Positions 54,052 through 62,021 of a DNA stretch of 64,000 nucleotides are shown one piece after another. Every line of letters begins with the position of its first letter. Position 1 is the stretch's first letter. Under the pieces are notes generated by a model. That model saw only the letters and a list, made by a program, of their open reading frames with translations, did not search any database and was not told where the DNA came from. The position numbers and the translations under genes are program-made. Origin of the DNA: Lachnospiraceae bacterium (GTDB lineage Bacteria; Bacillota; Clostridia; Lachnospirales; Lachnospiraceae); the NCBI GenBank assembly GCA_014804695.1, contig JAAUZJ010000009.1, forward strand, positions 1 to 64,000, in the 5' to 3' direction.

Positions 54052-57000
54052 ATGAAAAAGAAATTGAATGATAAATCAGTGAAAATAAAATTATATTTCT
54101 ATAGTATAGGAATTGCGCTTCTGCTAATTGTTATAGCTGCTTTTGTCATTTTGTCGCAAGATTTTTCAGGAAATAAATCCAAAAATCTTGCGCTGGGGAA
54201 AGGCGTTAAAGCAACAAGTGACAGCGTGGAGACAGATAAGTTATCAGCGGATAAGGCAATTGACGGCGATGATGAAACACTGTCATCTCGTTGGTCAAGC
54301 GAGAATAATTGGGAGAATGCGTCTCATTATATAGAACTGGAATTTCCGGAAGAAATTTCAGTTTCTTTTGTTGTGCTGAAATGGGAAAGAATGAATGTAA
54401 TTTCCTATCAATTGGAAGGCTCATTAGATGGAGAGAAGTGGGAAATCCTTCAATCCTTTAATAAGGCTCCGGAGGAAAGACGACAGGAGATTGTACTGTC
54501 TGAAGCCGCCGCGGTTAAATTTTTGCGCTTGTCTACGAATGATGTTTCGCGAAATGAAGAGGATCATTCTGATCTGTATCAGAATGTATCGTTGTATGAA
54601 TTTGAGGTTTACGAGGACAAGCCTGCGGCCTATTATGTGGAAGCACCCGCAATTGAAGTGCGCGAGGATGGCACTCGTTTCCTTAAAATGCCTGATGCAC
54701 CTGAAGGATACCGGATTACTTATATTGGAGCGGGTTACGAGCAGGTAATCGGTGCAGATTGTGAAGTGTATGAGACGATACAGGATAAGGAAGTTGTTGT
54801 CGGTTATAGGGTTGAGAGTATAAAGGATAGTGAAGACACCTCTGAGGTCTCATTTACTATCGAGGTTCCGGCTTGGGATAATGATATTTTGTCAGTAAAT
54901 AGCAGCACCGAAATAAATGCGGCCCCACAAGTAATTCCTGCTATAGCCGAATGGAAGGGAGCAGAGGGTGTATTTGAACCAAATAAATCTTCTAAAATCA
55001 TTGTAGAAAATGAGATTCTCATGCAGCCCGCAGAGCGATTTGCCGCCGGATACTGTGAAATCATGGGATATGAGATTGCAGTAAAGATTGGAACTAAAGA
55101 CGATGCAAAGACAGGAGACTTTTATCTGGTTTACGATGATTCAGGCGTTGCAGCCGGAGTCGGTGAAGAAGGATATGTCTGTAATGTAGATGACACATGT
55201 GTCATAAGTGGACCGTGTGAACAAGGTATATATTGGGGAACCGTAACACTGCTACAAATATTGAAGACCAGAGAAGGTACGCTTCCAAAGGGAATGATCC
55301 GTGACTACCCTAAGTATAAGGTACGCGGTTTTGGCATAGACGTGGCAAGAAAACCGGTTTCTATGGAGATGCTTTATCAGATCGTGCAAAATATGTCATG
55401 GTATAAAATGAATGATCTGTCAATTCATTTGAATGATAATATAATTTTAAGTACCAGCGGTCTGACAGGTTCGTTTGAAGAAGCGTTGACGGCATACAGT
55501 GCATTTAGAATTGACAGTAGTGTCATAAACAAAAACGGTGAAAAACTTACCTCGCAGGACTATGCATACACAGCGGAAGAATTTGCAGAATTTATAAGTA
55601 TGGCTAAAACCTATGGAGTTTGTGTAGTACCTGAAATTGACACTCCCGCGCACTCACTTTCCATTAACAGACTTTTTCCAGAATATGCGCTGAGGGTAAA
55701 CAATGAATCTATAGATCAGATTGATTTGAGTAAAAAGAAGGCGGTAGAGCTTGTAAAAGATATCTGGAGGGAGTCGTTGACAGGAGTAGCAGCCTCAGAT
55801 TCCGCAGCAACTTTTAACGGAGAAACGGCTTCAGATTCCATAGCAGCTTTTGACGGGGCAGGTATCGTTAACATTGGAATGGACGAGTATTACGGCGACG
55901 GGGAAACGTATCGTAAATATATGAATGAAATTATCAGCCTTGTTCGTGAAGAGGGAGGCGTGGAAACGGTTCGCTTATGGGGTAGCCTTGGAAATATGGA
56001 TGGGCGGACTATGCCGCCTGTAGAGAATCTGCAGATGAATATATGGAGTGATGTATGGGCTGATCCGGTTGAAATGTATGAGGATGGATATTCTTTAATA
56101 AATATGCAGAATAATCATTTATATATAATTCCAGGCGGAGGATACGATTATCTGGATACCGAAGAACTTTACCAAAACTGGGAGCCAAACAAGTTTTACG
56201 ATTATTATCAGGTAAAAACCGTTCCCGGATACTCACCGCAAATGCTGGGAGCCGTCTATATGATTTGGAATGACATGAGCGGCAGCCTGGATGTGGGAAT
56301 AAGCGAAGTTGATATGTTTGACCGCTTTTTTGCTCCGCTTGGAGTAGTCAGCGGTAAGCTTTGGGGAATAGAAAATGCCGATACTGAACAGCTCTTTAGT
56401 AAGCTGGGATGCACTCCGGGAAGCAATCCGTATGCATTGAAAATATGGGAGGGAGATTCTTTTAATCTTATTGAATATATTAAGAGCAAACAATTACAAT
56501 CAGAGGCAGAAAACTCTAAAACAAAAACCTCTCAGACTCAAGCAAAATATTTAGAATCATCTGAAATTTCTTGGAATGAAAACGACAATATAGTAACCCT
56601 AATATCCAACGATTCCTTTATAGACACAGGCTATCCTGGCGGCAACGGAAGCTGCTGCGGTATAGGCGGCACATACACAATCAGTTTTGAAATATACAAA
56701 CAAAGCCAGCCTTCATCAGACGGAGGAACTTCCGAAGAAGAAATAATTTTTGAATCCGATGCCCCCTATGCCCAGACTGCATTTAAAGCAGTCCAGACAG
56801 GAAGCGGGAAGGTCGGTTTTTCCAGAGAGGGCAGGGATTATTCTTTTGATTATACGTTGCCGGATGATGAGTGGGTGAAATTGAAAATATGCGGCGAACA
56901 GAATCAGACCAGCCTATACGTCAACGGAAAATTTGTAGATACCCTTGGCGATACGGAACCTTTCAGCGAATATGCAACTTTTGTATTCCCGCTTGAAAGA

Positions 57001-57063
57001 ATCGGTTCGCGAACGAACAGTTTTTGTGGTATGATTAAAAATATAGAGATTACCACAGATTAA
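54052..57063 (+). CDS. Membrane-anchored GH20 beta-N-acetylhexosaminidase with F5/8C and LamG-like modules
   Basis: A 1003-residue extracellular enzyme. A hydrophobic segment (about 12-35) anchors or exports it. Residues about 45-190 form an F5/8 type C (CBM32-like) sugar-binding domain. A GH20b-like domain (about 290-405) and the GH20 catalytic barrel (about 415-780) follow: RGFGIDVARKPVSMEML, PEIDTPAHS, and NIGMDEYYGDG, where Asp-Glu (about 609-610) is the substrate-assisted catalytic pair. A LamG/concanavalin-like domain ends it (about 850-1003). It removes N-acetylhexosamines from glycans or mucins. No sortase motif. A 12-residue near-repeat (ASDSAATFNGET / ASDSIAAFDGAG) lies just before the catalytic strand. 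The start lacks a clear ribosome binding site. Confidence 0.88.
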   Translation: MKKKLNDKSVKIKLYFYSIGIALLLIVIAAFVILSQDFSGNKSKNLALGKGVKATSDSVETDKLSADKAIDGDDETLSSRWSSENNWENASHYIELEFPEEISVSFVVLKWERMNVISYQLEGSLDGEKWEILQSFNKAPEERRQEIVLSEAAAVKFLRLSTNDVSRNEEDHSDLYQNVSLYEFEVYEDKPAAYYVEAPAIEVREDGTRFLKMPDAPEGYRITYIGAGYEQVIGADCEVYETIQDKEVVVGYRVESIKDSEDTSEVSFTIEVPAWDNDILSVNSSTEINAAPQVIPAIAEWKGAEGVFEPNKSSKIIVENEILMQPAERFAAGYCEIMGYEIAVKIGTKDDAKTGDFYLVYDDSGVAAGVGEEGYVCNVDDTCVISGPCEQGIYWGTVTLLQILKTREGTLPKGMIRDYPKYKVRGFGIDVARKPVSMEMLYQIVQNMSWYKMNDLSIHLNDNIILSTSGLTGSFEEALTAYSAFRIDSSVINKNGEKLTSQDYAYTAEEFAEFISMAKTYGVCVVPEIDTPAHSLSINRLFPEYALRVNNESIDQIDLSKKKAVELVKDIWRESLTGVAASDSAATFNGETASDSIAAFDGAGIVNIGMDEYYGDGETYRKYMNEIISLVREEGGVETVRLWGSLGNMDGRTMPPVENLQMNIWSDVWADPVEMYEDGYSLINMQNNHLYIIPGGGYDYLDTEELYQNWEPNKFYDYYQVKTVPGYSPQMLGAVYMIWNDMSGSLDVGISEVDMFDRFFAPLGVVSGKLWGIENADTEQLFSKLGCTPGSNPYALKIWEGDSFNLIEYIKSKQLQSEAENSKTKTSQTQAKYLESSEISWNENDNIVTLISNDSFIDTGYPGGNGSCCGIGGTYTISFEIYKQSQPSSDGGTSEEEIIFESDAPYAQTAFKAVQTGSGKVGFSREGRDYSFDYTLPDDEWVKLKICGEQNQTSLYVNGKFVDTLGDTEPFSEYATFVFPLERIGSRTNSFCGMIKNIEITTD

Positions 57064-57079
57064 AAGAAAGGGTGGATAA

Positions 57080-57889
57080 ATGGAAGCATATTCGGATTTT
57101 GCAAGAGTATACGATATTTTTATGGATGAAACACCCTACGCAGAATGGTGTGACTTGATAATTGATCTGTTAAAAAAATATGGCACACATGAAACCATAA
57201 GCGATGAAAACCTTAAGCAGGAGAAAAACACTATTCTTGATTTAGGCTGCGGAACCGGAACGCTGACACAGCTTCTTGCAAGGAAAGGCTACGACATGAT
57301 AGGAATTGACAATTCTCAGGAGGTGCTGCAGATAGCGATAGAGAAAAAGGAAAAATCAGACCTCGACATTCTCTACCTTCTGCAGGACATGCGGGAGTTT
57401 GAATTGTATGGCACAGTCGGGGCAGTTATCAGTGTATGTGACTCACTCAATTATTTGCTGAATGAAGAAGACATCTTAACGACATTCCGACTGGTAAATA
57501 ATTACCTTTATCCGGGCGGTCTGTTTATTTTTGATTTTAATACCGTCTATAAATATGAGGTAGTGATCGGTGACGCCACCATCGCTGAAAACCGTGAGGA
57601 CTGTAGTTTTATTTGGGAAAACTATTATCATGAAAATGAAGAAATAAATGAGTATGATTTAACACTTTTTGTCAAGAATGATAATGAAGGAACAAATAGT
57701 TTCAGCAGATTCGAAGAAACCCACTACCAACGGGGATACCGCATAGAACAGATAAAGGCTCTGATTGAAACGGCAGGGCTTGAATTTATAACTGCCTTTG
57801 ATTCCGACACCCATGATACTGTTAATCCAGAGAGTGAAAGAATATACGTAGTAGCAAGAGAACATGGAAAAAAGAATACAGCTTTATGA
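57080..57889 (+). CDS. Class I SAM-dependent methyltransferase
   Basis: A 269-residue methyltransferase. The opening YSDFARVYDIFMDETPYAEW and the SAM-binding LDLGCGTGTLTQLLARKGYD (about 54-73) with GIDNSQEVLQIA and QDMREFEL are the class I fold. Similar proteins act on small molecules. AAAGGGTGG precedes the ATG. It follows the GH20 gene by 16 bp and precedes hairpin element B and hslO. Substrate unknown. Confidence 0.88.
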   Translation: MEAYSDFARVYDIFMDETPYAEWCDLIIDLLKKYGTHETISDENLKQEKNTILDLGCGTGTLTQLLARKGYDMIGIDNSQEVLQIAIEKKEKSDLDILYLLQDMREFELYGTVGAVISVCDSLNYLLNEEDILTTFRLVNNYLYPGGLFIFDFNTVYKYEVVIGDATIAENREDCSFIWENYYHENEEINEYDLTLFVKNDNEGTNSFSRFEETHYQRGYRIEQIKALIETAGLEFITAFDSDTHDTVNPESERIYVVAREHGKKNTAL

Positions 57890-57964
57890 TATAAACTTAG
57901 AATAGCAAGCACCATATATATAGCACATAACAATAGAACATAAAAGAAGAAAGAACGCTGGTTA

Positions 57965-58103
57965 ATTGCAAAAGCCAAATTCAACAGCCCAGAACTTGGA
58001 CAATATAAATAAAAAAGGGGCGACCTTCGCTCCCGCGGTTCGAGCCCCTTTTTTATTTATATTGCCCAAGTTCGTCCCCCTTGAATCCCCTCCCTTTTGC
58101 AAT
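57965..58103 (-). repeat. Long-hairpin intergenic element B (reverse orientation)
   Basis: A 10-bp outer stem (ATTGCAAAAG 57965-57974 with 58094-58103), a TTCAA/TTGAA stem (57980-57984 with 58081-58085) and a near-perfect 30-bp stem (57992-58021 with 58044-58073, one mismatch) carry a 22-nt loop identical to that of elements A and C in reverse. It lies between the methyltransferase and hslO genes, and its right foot is 24 bp before the hslO ATG, so it could affect translation. A long in-frame extension of hslO through it is not a gene. Confidence 0.9.
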
Positions 58104-58127
58104 CAACCAACCAAAGAGGAACAAGCA

Positions 58128-58994
58128 ATGTCAGACTATTTAATCAGAGCAACCGCTGCCAATGCCCAAATCCGTGCCTTTGCACTCACATCACGTGATT
58201 TAGTGGAAACTGCAAGAAGCCGTCATAATTTAAGCCCGGTTGTCACAGCCGCGCTTGGTAGACTTATGACTGGCGCCGTTATGATGGGCAGTATGTTAAA
58301 AGGTGAAAAGGATATATTGACTCTACAAGTCAATGGAGACGGACCGGTAGGCGCACTTACCGTAACTGCAGATTCAGCGGGCAATGTGAAAGGTTATGCC
58401 AATGCACCGCAGGCTATGATGCCGCCAAATGCAAACGGCAAGCTGGATGTGGGTGGCGTGATAGGAAACGGCTATCTCACGGTAATAAAAGATATGGGTA
58501 TGAAGGAACCGTATTCTTCGCAGGTTGCATTGCAGAGCGGAGAGATTGGTGACGATCTGACCTATTATTTTGCCGCTTCGGAGCAGGTGCCTTCCTGTGT
58601 GGCGCTTGGCGTGCTGATGGAGAAAAATAATACAGTAAAGCAGGCGGGCGGCTTTATCATTCAATTAATGCCTTTTGCTCAGGAAGAAGTTATTAAAAAA
58701 CTCGAGGAAAAAATATCAACTATTGCTTCCGTAACAAGTATGCTCGATGAGGGCAATACGCCCGAACAGATTCTCGAGCTTGTGCTGGGTGATATGGAGC
58801 TTGAGATTACAGGGAAGATGCCGGTGCAGTTTAAGTGCAACTGTACTAAGGAAAGAGTGGAAAAAGTGCTTCTTAGTTTAGGTAAAAAGGAACTTGAGGA
58901 GATGATTGCAGAGGGTGAAGAAGTGAAGCTGCACTGTCATTTCTGCAATAAGGATTATGGGTTTACGGTAGAGGAATTAAAAGCGTTGATATAA
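58128..58994 (+). CDS. hslO: Redox-regulated chaperone Hsp33
   Basis: A 288-residue redox-activated holdase. It opens MSDYLIRATAANAQIRAFAL and contains SPVVTAALGRLMTGAVMMGS, then GNGYLTVIKDMGMKEPYSSQ. The C-terminal zinc site is CNCTKERV...CHFC (about 242-274), whose Cys oxidation releases zinc and exposes binding surface. Under oxidative stress it holds unfolded proteins. AGAGGA precedes ATG 58128. The gene continues into the nadE region after 81 bp; element B is upstream. Confidence 0.95.
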   Translation: MSDYLIRATAANAQIRAFALTSRDLVETARSRHNLSPVVTAALGRLMTGAVMMGSMLKGEKDILTLQVNGDGPVGALTVTADSAGNVKGYANAPQAMMPPNANGKLDVGGVIGNGYLTVIKDMGMKEPYSSQVALQSGEIGDDLTYYFAASEQVPSCVALGVLMEKNNTVKQAGGFIIQLMPFAQEEVIKKLEEKISTIASVTSMLDEGNTPEQILELVLGDMELEITGKMPVQFKCNCTKERVEKVLLSLGKKELEEMIAEGEEVKLHCHFCNKDYGFTVEELKALI

Positions 58995-58996
58995 AT

Positions 58997-59046
58997 GACA
59001 CTAATGTCATTTACGGTGATACATATGTCATATGATTACATATGTC
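58997..59046. promoter_or_regulatory. Cluster of TGTCA palindromes upstream of nadE
   Basis: TGACACTAATGTCA (58997-59010, arms extending to TAAATGACA/TGTCATTTA) is followed by TGATACATATGTCA (59018-59031, one mismatch to the motif) and a further ATTACATATGTCATA. The spacing is near 18-21 bp, so sites would face the same DNA side. It lies between hslO stop and the nadE start. Confidence 0.55.
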
Positions 59047-59075
59047 ATAAGATATGGAAAGGCAAGGATATTTAT

Positions 59076-60986
59076 ATGAAACATGGATTTGTAAAAGTTG
59101 CGGCGGTGACGCCTAAAATAAAAGTGGCTGATCCTGCTTATAATGCTCGCCAGATTTGCGCCTGCATGGAAGCAGCAGTGGAAAAGGGAGCTAAGATTAT
59201 TGTTTTTCCCGAGTTGTGTCTGACAGGTTATACTTGCGGCGATTTGTTTTTGCAGGAGTTGCTTATGCGTGGGGCGAAGGATGCGCTTAAAAATATTGCC
59301 ACTGAGACGCAGGGCAGCGATGCGCTGGTTTTTGTCGGACTGCCTATGGAAAAAGACCATAAACTTTATAATGTGGCGGCAGTTCTTCAGGACGGAGCAG
59401 TGCTTGCGTTAATTCCTAAACGTTTTATTCCGGCATATGCGGAGTTTTACGAGGCAAGGCATTTTGAACCGGGAAATGGCATGGCGGAAACCTACATGTG
59501 GGATGATGAGGAAATTCCTTTTGGCACCGATATTTTGTTTGAAGCGGACAGTATGAAAGACTTAGTGGTAGGATGTGAAATATGCGAAGATTTGTGGGCT
59601 CCGCAATCTCCGAATATATCTCATGCGCTTGAGGGCGCCAGTGTGATCGTGAATCTTTCTGCTTCTAATGAGACAGTTGGAAAGGACACTTACAGGGAGC
59701 TTTTGGTTAAGTCAGCAAGCGCCAAGTTGATCTGCGCTTATATTTATACTTCTGCCGGAGAAGGAGAATCCACGCAGGATCTGGTCTTTGGCGGGCATAA
59801 CATTATTGCGGAAAACGGCAATGTTCTTGCGCAGGCAAAGCGTTTTGAGGTAGAGACGGTTTATGCGGATATTGATATTCACAGACTTAACCATGAACGG
59901 CGCAGAATGTCAACATATGGTAAGACAGAAGAAGGGGATTATCTGATAGTTCCTTTTCATATGGAAGAAGAAGATACAAACCTCGAGAGAACGTTCGAGC
60001 CACAACCATTTGTACCGTCTAAGAAGGATGAGAGAGATAAGCGATGCGATGAAATTCTTTCAATTCAATCTTTCGGTTTAAAAAAGCGTCTTGAGCATAC
60101 CGGTTCTAAATCGGCAGTTATAGGCATTTCAGGCGGGTTGGACTCTACGCTTGCGCTGCTTGTAACGGTGCGTGCTTTTGATATGCTTGGAATAGATCGG
60201 GAAAAAATAATATCTGTCACAATGCCCTGCTTCGGAACAACCGACAGGACGTATGACAATGCCTGCAAACTGACGAAGGAGCTTGGAGCAAGACTTAAGG
60301 AAGTGGATATAAAAGAATCCGTAAGTGTGCATTTTCGTGATATAGATCAGGATATGAATAATCATGATGTGACCTATGAAAACGGACAGGCAAGGGAGCG
60401 TACACAGGTTTTGATGGATATTGCAAACAGTACGGGCGGTATGGTGATAGGAACTGGAGATATGTCGGAACTTGCGCTTGGCTGGGCGACATATAACGGT
60501 GACCATATGTCTATGTATGGAGTGAACTGCGGAGTGCCTAAAACCCTTGTGCGCCATCTTGTGCGTTATTATGCGGATACCTGCGGTAACCAAAAGCTGT
60601 CCGAAATTTTACTGGATATACTTGACACACCTGTCAGTCCGGAGCTTCTTCCGCCTGTAGATGGGGTTATTTCACAAAAAACAGAGAATTTGGTCGGCCC
60701 TTACGAGTTGCATGATTTTTTCCTATATTACATGCTAAGGTGCGGCTTTGAGCCTTCCAAAATTTATCGTATTGCGAAGCTGTCCTTTGCAGGGCAGTAT
60801 ACGGACGAAGTGATTCTTAAGTGGTTGAAAACATTTTACCATAGATTTTTTACACAGCAATTCAAACGCTCATGTCTGCCGGATGGGCCTAAGGTCGGAA
60901 GTGTTGCGCTTTCGCCGAGGGGGGACTGGAGGATGCCGTCGGATGCAAGTAGTGCGTTGTGGCTTGGAGAGTTAGAGGAACTGTAA
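59076..60986 (+). CDS. nadE: Glutamine-hydrolysing NAD+ synthetase
   Basis: A 636-residue two-domain enzyme. The N-terminal nitrilase-like glutaminase has Glu in FPELCLTGY (about 45), Lys in LIPKRFIP (about 115) and Cys in GCEICEDLW (about 167). The C-terminal synthetase has SGGLDSTLAL (about 351), where ATP binds. Glutamine-derived ammonia makes NAD+ from nicotinic acid adenine dinucleotide. ATG 59076 has AAGGA seven bases upstream; the longer frame from 58995 crosses palindromes. It contains one TGACA-N4-TGTCA copy (60623). Element C follows. Confidence 0.95.
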   Translation: MKHGFVKVAAVTPKIKVADPAYNARQICACMEAAVEKGAKIIVFPELCLTGYTCGDLFLQELLMRGAKDALKNIATETQGSDALVFVGLPMEKDHKLYNVAAVLQDGAVLALIPKRFIPAYAEFYEARHFEPGNGMAETYMWDDEEIPFGTDILFEADSMKDLVVGCEICEDLWAPQSPNISHALEGASVIVNLSASNETVGKDTYRELLVKSASAKLICAYIYTSAGEGESTQDLVFGGHNIIAENGNVLAQAKRFEVETVYADIDIHRLNHERRRMSTYGKTEEGDYLIVPFHMEEEDTNLERTFEPQPFVPSKKDERDKRCDEILSIQSFGLKKRLEHTGSKSAVIGISGGLDSTLALLVTVRAFDMLGIDREKIISVTMPCFGTTDRTYDNACKLTKELGARLKEVDIKESVSVHFRDIDQDMNNHDVTYENGQARERTQVLMDIANSTGGMVIGTGDMSELALGWATYNGDHMSMYGVNCGVPKTLVRHLVRYYADTCGNQKLSEILLDILDTPVSPELLPPVDGVISQKTENLVGPYELHDFFLYYMLRCGFEPSKIYRIAKLSFAGQYTDEVILKWLKTFYHRFFTQQFKRSCLPDGPKVGSVALSPRGDWRMPSDASSALWLGELEEL

Positions 60987-61017
60987 ATGCTGCATACGGA
61001 CAATGAGTGAGTGCAAG

Positions 61018-61149
61018 GCTGTGTTCAAGAAGGACTGTGCTCAAGAAGGACGAACGCAGGCAATATAAACAAAAACGAGGCTCGAACCGCGGGAGCGAAG
61101 GTCGCCTCGTTTTTGTTTATATTGTCTGCGTTCTGTATCATTGAACAGC
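61018..61149 (+). repeat. Long-hairpin intergenic element C
   Basis: A 30-bp stem (61052-61081 with 61104-61133, one G-U pair only) closes the same 22-nt loop as A and B. Its left flank is a 16-bp tandem duplication (61020-61035 and 61036-61051, one mismatch). The outer stem is atypical: GCTG...TTCAA on the left with TTGAACAGC (61141-61149) on the right, overlapping the last codons of the leftward gene. It sits between convergent nadE and the 61138-61644 gene. Confidence 0.9.
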
Positions 61150-61644
61150 ATCTGAAGCACCATCATTTGACTGTTCTGTATCCGCATCCGTTTCTGGTTT
61201 AACAGCTTTTTCCAGTGATGAGTTAATTGCATTTAGCAGCACCATAGAGGTGTATTTGCTGTCGTCAGGATATGTAACGTTTTCAATGCTTTGATTCGTA
61301 ATGATCTGCTGTGCAAGTTCTTCAAAGGAAGGCTGTATCAGAGGATACATGGTTGTAATAGCTTCGTCTAGGTTTACCAGACGGATGGAATTGATGTTGT
61401 TTTCGTCAACAGTAACCTCTATTTCCACTATGTTGTCATTCAAGATCAAAGAGGTCGTGTATACACCGGGAATATAGCTGTTGGTACTCATCTGAGTCAT
61501 ATTAGAAACAGCGGCTGCATCCTCGTTTTTGGGCAAAAACATAATGATTAGCAGGACTATAAACAGGATGCCAAGCACAGCAAAAATTCCCGTATATATT
61601 AATTCTTTTACATGAAGCACAACAATTTTGGTTTTAGAACTCAT
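61138..61644 (-). CDS. Hypothetical membrane-anchored protein
   Basis: A 168-residue protein with one N-terminal membrane segment (about 17-36) and an extracellular domain. GVYTTSLILNDNIVEIEVTV (about 59-78) and SIRLVNLDEAITTMYPLI resemble FMN-binding-like (RnfG/NosR-type) folds, but the flavin Thr motif is not clear. The tail is Ser/Asp-rich. GAGGAT precedes the ATG. Its stop codon falls in the right foot of hairpin element C. Function unknown. Confidence 0.65.
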   Translation of the reverse strand: MSSKTKIVVLHVKELIYTGIFAVLGILFIVLLIIMFLPKNEDAAAVSNMTQMSTNSYIPGVYTTSLILNDNIVEIEVTVDENNINSIRLVNLDEAITTMYPLIQPSFEELAQQIITNQSIENVTYPDDSKYTSMVLLNAINSSLEKAVKPETDADTEQSNDGASDAVQ

Positions 61645-61849
61645 AAAATATCCTCATAGAAAATCTTTTTATTAGTTTATGAGACAGGAAACCGGATTAT
61701 GACTTGTCAGTGGATTTTATTGACAAAACCATTTTAGGAGTGGTATTCTGTAACAGAACAAAGGCGTTCATATCTTTCGGTCTGCTATGATAAAAATGGC
61801 ATGGCGTTAGATTTGGAGGCTTTTTTTGTATGGTACAATGGAATAAGCG
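61645..61849. other. Intergenic region upstream of glnA (promoter side)
   Basis: This stretch, together with element D, forms a 377-bp gap between divergent genes. A candidate glnA promoter is at 61720-61749. TTTTTTTGT near 61820 follows GGCTT but no stable stem is seen. No small gene is supported. Confidence 0.4.
61720..61749 (+). promoter_or_regulatory. Candidate glnA promoter
   Basis: TTGACA (61720-61725) and TATTCT (61744-61749) are 18 bp apart. Transcription from here would give a leader of about 265 nt containing element D, long enough for attenuation control. Confidence 0.5.
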
Positions 61850-61985
61850 ATTGCGAAACTAATTATCCAGAGTCACGAACTTAGATAATATAAATAAAGA
61901 TCGGGGTTCGACCGCAGGAGCGAACTCACCCCTTATTTTTATTTATATTATCTAAGTTCTGGGTATTGTAAAGCGGTTTCGCAAT
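61850..61985 (+). repeat. Long-hairpin intergenic element D, in the glnA leader
   Basis: A 10-bp outer stem (ATTGCGAAAC 61850-61859 with 61976-61985) and a perfect 22-bp inner stem (61877-61898 with the right arm ending at 61959). The loop is a diverged form, TCGA-CCGCAGGAGCGAA (61908-61924). Element D lies 36 bp before the glnA start and in its probable leader. Confidence 0.85.
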
Positions 61986-62021
61986 TGACAAAATAAGCAT
62001 AAAGCAGAAAGGACATTAAAA

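Larger units (their letters stand above)
40868..60636. repeat. Scattered TGACA-N4-TGTCA palindromes, 14 copies in 20 kb
   Basis: Perfect copies start at 40868, 41219, 43488, 44424, 44643, 48082, 49916, 52594, 53338, 53994, 55191, 55512, 58997 and 60623; two more are at 30050 and 30674. The central four bases differ in every copy. Twelve of the fourteen lie in coding sequence, and in all twelve the codon frame is the same (xxT GAC Axx xxT GTC Axx). With about 40 percent G+C the rough chance expectation for ten fixed bases is about 0.1 in 64 kb. The outer bases are variable, though several copies extend to ATGACA/TGTCAT. Confidence 0.9.

Noticed and set aside
57966..58127. A longer Hsp33 start running through hairpin element B
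   Set aside because: The extension is the translated repeat; the conserved Hsp33 start MSDYLIRAT at 58128 has its own AGAGGA.
48881..61985. The repeated hairpins as a CRISPR array
   Set aside because: The copies are kilobases apart, in both orientations, and each is a self-complementary hairpin, with no regular spacers or cas genes.
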